The notes beneath the pieces are model-generated. The model worked only from the letters and a program-made list of their open reading frames with translations. It was not told the DNA's origin and did no database searches. The position numbers were made by a program, and so were the translations under genes. Positions 40,236-40,597 of a stretch of DNA of 40,597 nucleotides are shown piece after piece. The stretch is taken from the NCBI GenBank assembly GCA_903870815.1, contig CAIQEI010000048.1, positions 1-40,597 of the forward strand, given 5' to 3'. The stretch comes from an uncultured Verrucomicrobia subdivision 3 bacterium (GTDB lineage: Bacteria; Verrucomicrobiota; Verrucomicrobiia; Limisphaerales; UBA11358). The stretch's first letter is position 1. The number at the start of each line of letters is the position of its first letter.

Positions 40236-40344
40236 GATACTTATTCAGTGGTGAATGAAAAGTTTTTGTTGCCGTCCGCCATGATTCCTGCTTGCCATTG
40301 CCGCCGGCATCGGTCATCCTTTATTCCTAACTTTTAAAAAAATT

Positions 40345-40578
40345 ATGGCTGACGCAGCAAATAAATACACCGAAAACGCATCCGGCAAATACTACGTGGA
40401 CAACCAGTGCATCGACTGTGATCTTTGCCGGGAGACCGCTCCGGACAATTTCAAGCGCAACGAGGACGGCGGTTATTCCTACGTCTACAAACAGCCGGCC
40501 ACGCCGGAAGAGGAAACTCGCTGCAAGGAAGCCAAGGAAGGCTGCCCGGTCGAGGCCATCGGTGACAACGGCGCCTAG
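40345..40578 (+). CDS. Small single-cluster ferredoxin
   Basis: 77 residues. One cluster-binding set is visible: Cys22, Cys25 and Cys28 in 'QCIDCDLCRETAPDNF', with Cys67 in 'EGCPVEAI'. One further Cys (in 'TRCKEA') is not in a motif. Such 3Fe/4Fe ferredoxins carry single electrons in the cytosol; the partner enzyme is not evident. It is acidic, as is usual. The gene is monocistronic within the window and divergent from pyruvate kinase with a 109-bp AT-rich gap, which should hold both promoters. Confidence 0.92.
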   Translation: MADAANKYTENASGKYYVDNQCIDCDLCRETAPDNFKRNEDGGYSYVYKQPATPEEETRCKEAKEGCPVEAIGDNGA

Positions 40579-40597
40579 TCCGCCGGAAATTTTCAAC

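Overview
The window is a chromosomal segment of about 60% GC from a soil- or sediment-type Gram-negative bacterium, most likely a Verrucomicrobiota member near Pedosphaera/Limisphaerales. This is an inference. It rests on the N-terminal 'STDLTSW'-type domain in the cytochrome c peroxidase, the style of the intergenic hairpin repeats, the gene content and the weak use of Shine-Dalgarno sites. No rRNA or other phylogenetic marker is present to settle it.

Layout. (1) 1-4123: the 3' end of a UbiD-type decarboxylase, an unknown membrane-anchored protein, and a single-module A-PCP-TE nonribosomal-peptide-synthetase-like enzyme. (2) 4182-6905: an ArsR-type repressor with a perfect palindrome over its start codon, followed by an SRPBCC/AHSA1 cluster with a DoxX-like membrane protein. 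(3) 7007-9513: an OsmC-like protein, a convergent di-haem cytochrome c peroxidase and a small protein of unknown function. (4) 9532-13928: a CBS/DRTGG family II pyrophosphatase, a diacylglycerol-kinase-like lipid kinase, a membrane-anchored GrpE-like protein and RadC. (5) 13929-15910: an array of small hairpins, then an orphan histidine-kinase-DHp-like protein, an ECF sigma factor, a small membrane protein and a Spy/CpxP-like protein. (6) 15971-17418: two tandem thymidylate-kinase-like genes, one with Arg replacing the P-loop Lys. (7) 17419-24759: repeat-rich DNA, then a TetR-regulated efflux operon whose pump gene encodes an RND permease fused in frame to an outer-membrane factor. (8) 25054-38768: a complex I operon nuoB-C-D-E-F-G-H-I-J-K-L-M-N, without nuoA. 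(9) 38808-40578: pyruvate kinase, and divergently a small ferredoxin.

How the genes work together. The nuo operon encodes a proton-pumping NADH dehydrogenase with all peripheral-arm Fe-S subunits and the three antiporter-like subunits. A CRP/FNR-consensus palindrome lies 74 bp upstream of nuoB. The operon is loosened at four junctions: simple repeats between nuoB/C and nuoJ/K, a tRNA-Gln gene on the opposite strand between nuoE and nuoF, and a REP-like inverted repeat that now encodes the C-terminus of NuoM. The TetR gene and the efflux operon carry near-identical operator sequences, which suggests one repressor controls both.

Most notable items: the RND-OMF fusion with an internal signal-peptide-like junction; the antisense tRNA-Gln(CUG) overlapping nuoE; the REP element turned into NuoM coding sequence; the paired kinases with an altered P-loop; and the membrane GrpE-like protein. 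No CRISPR array, phage or complete insertion sequence was seen.
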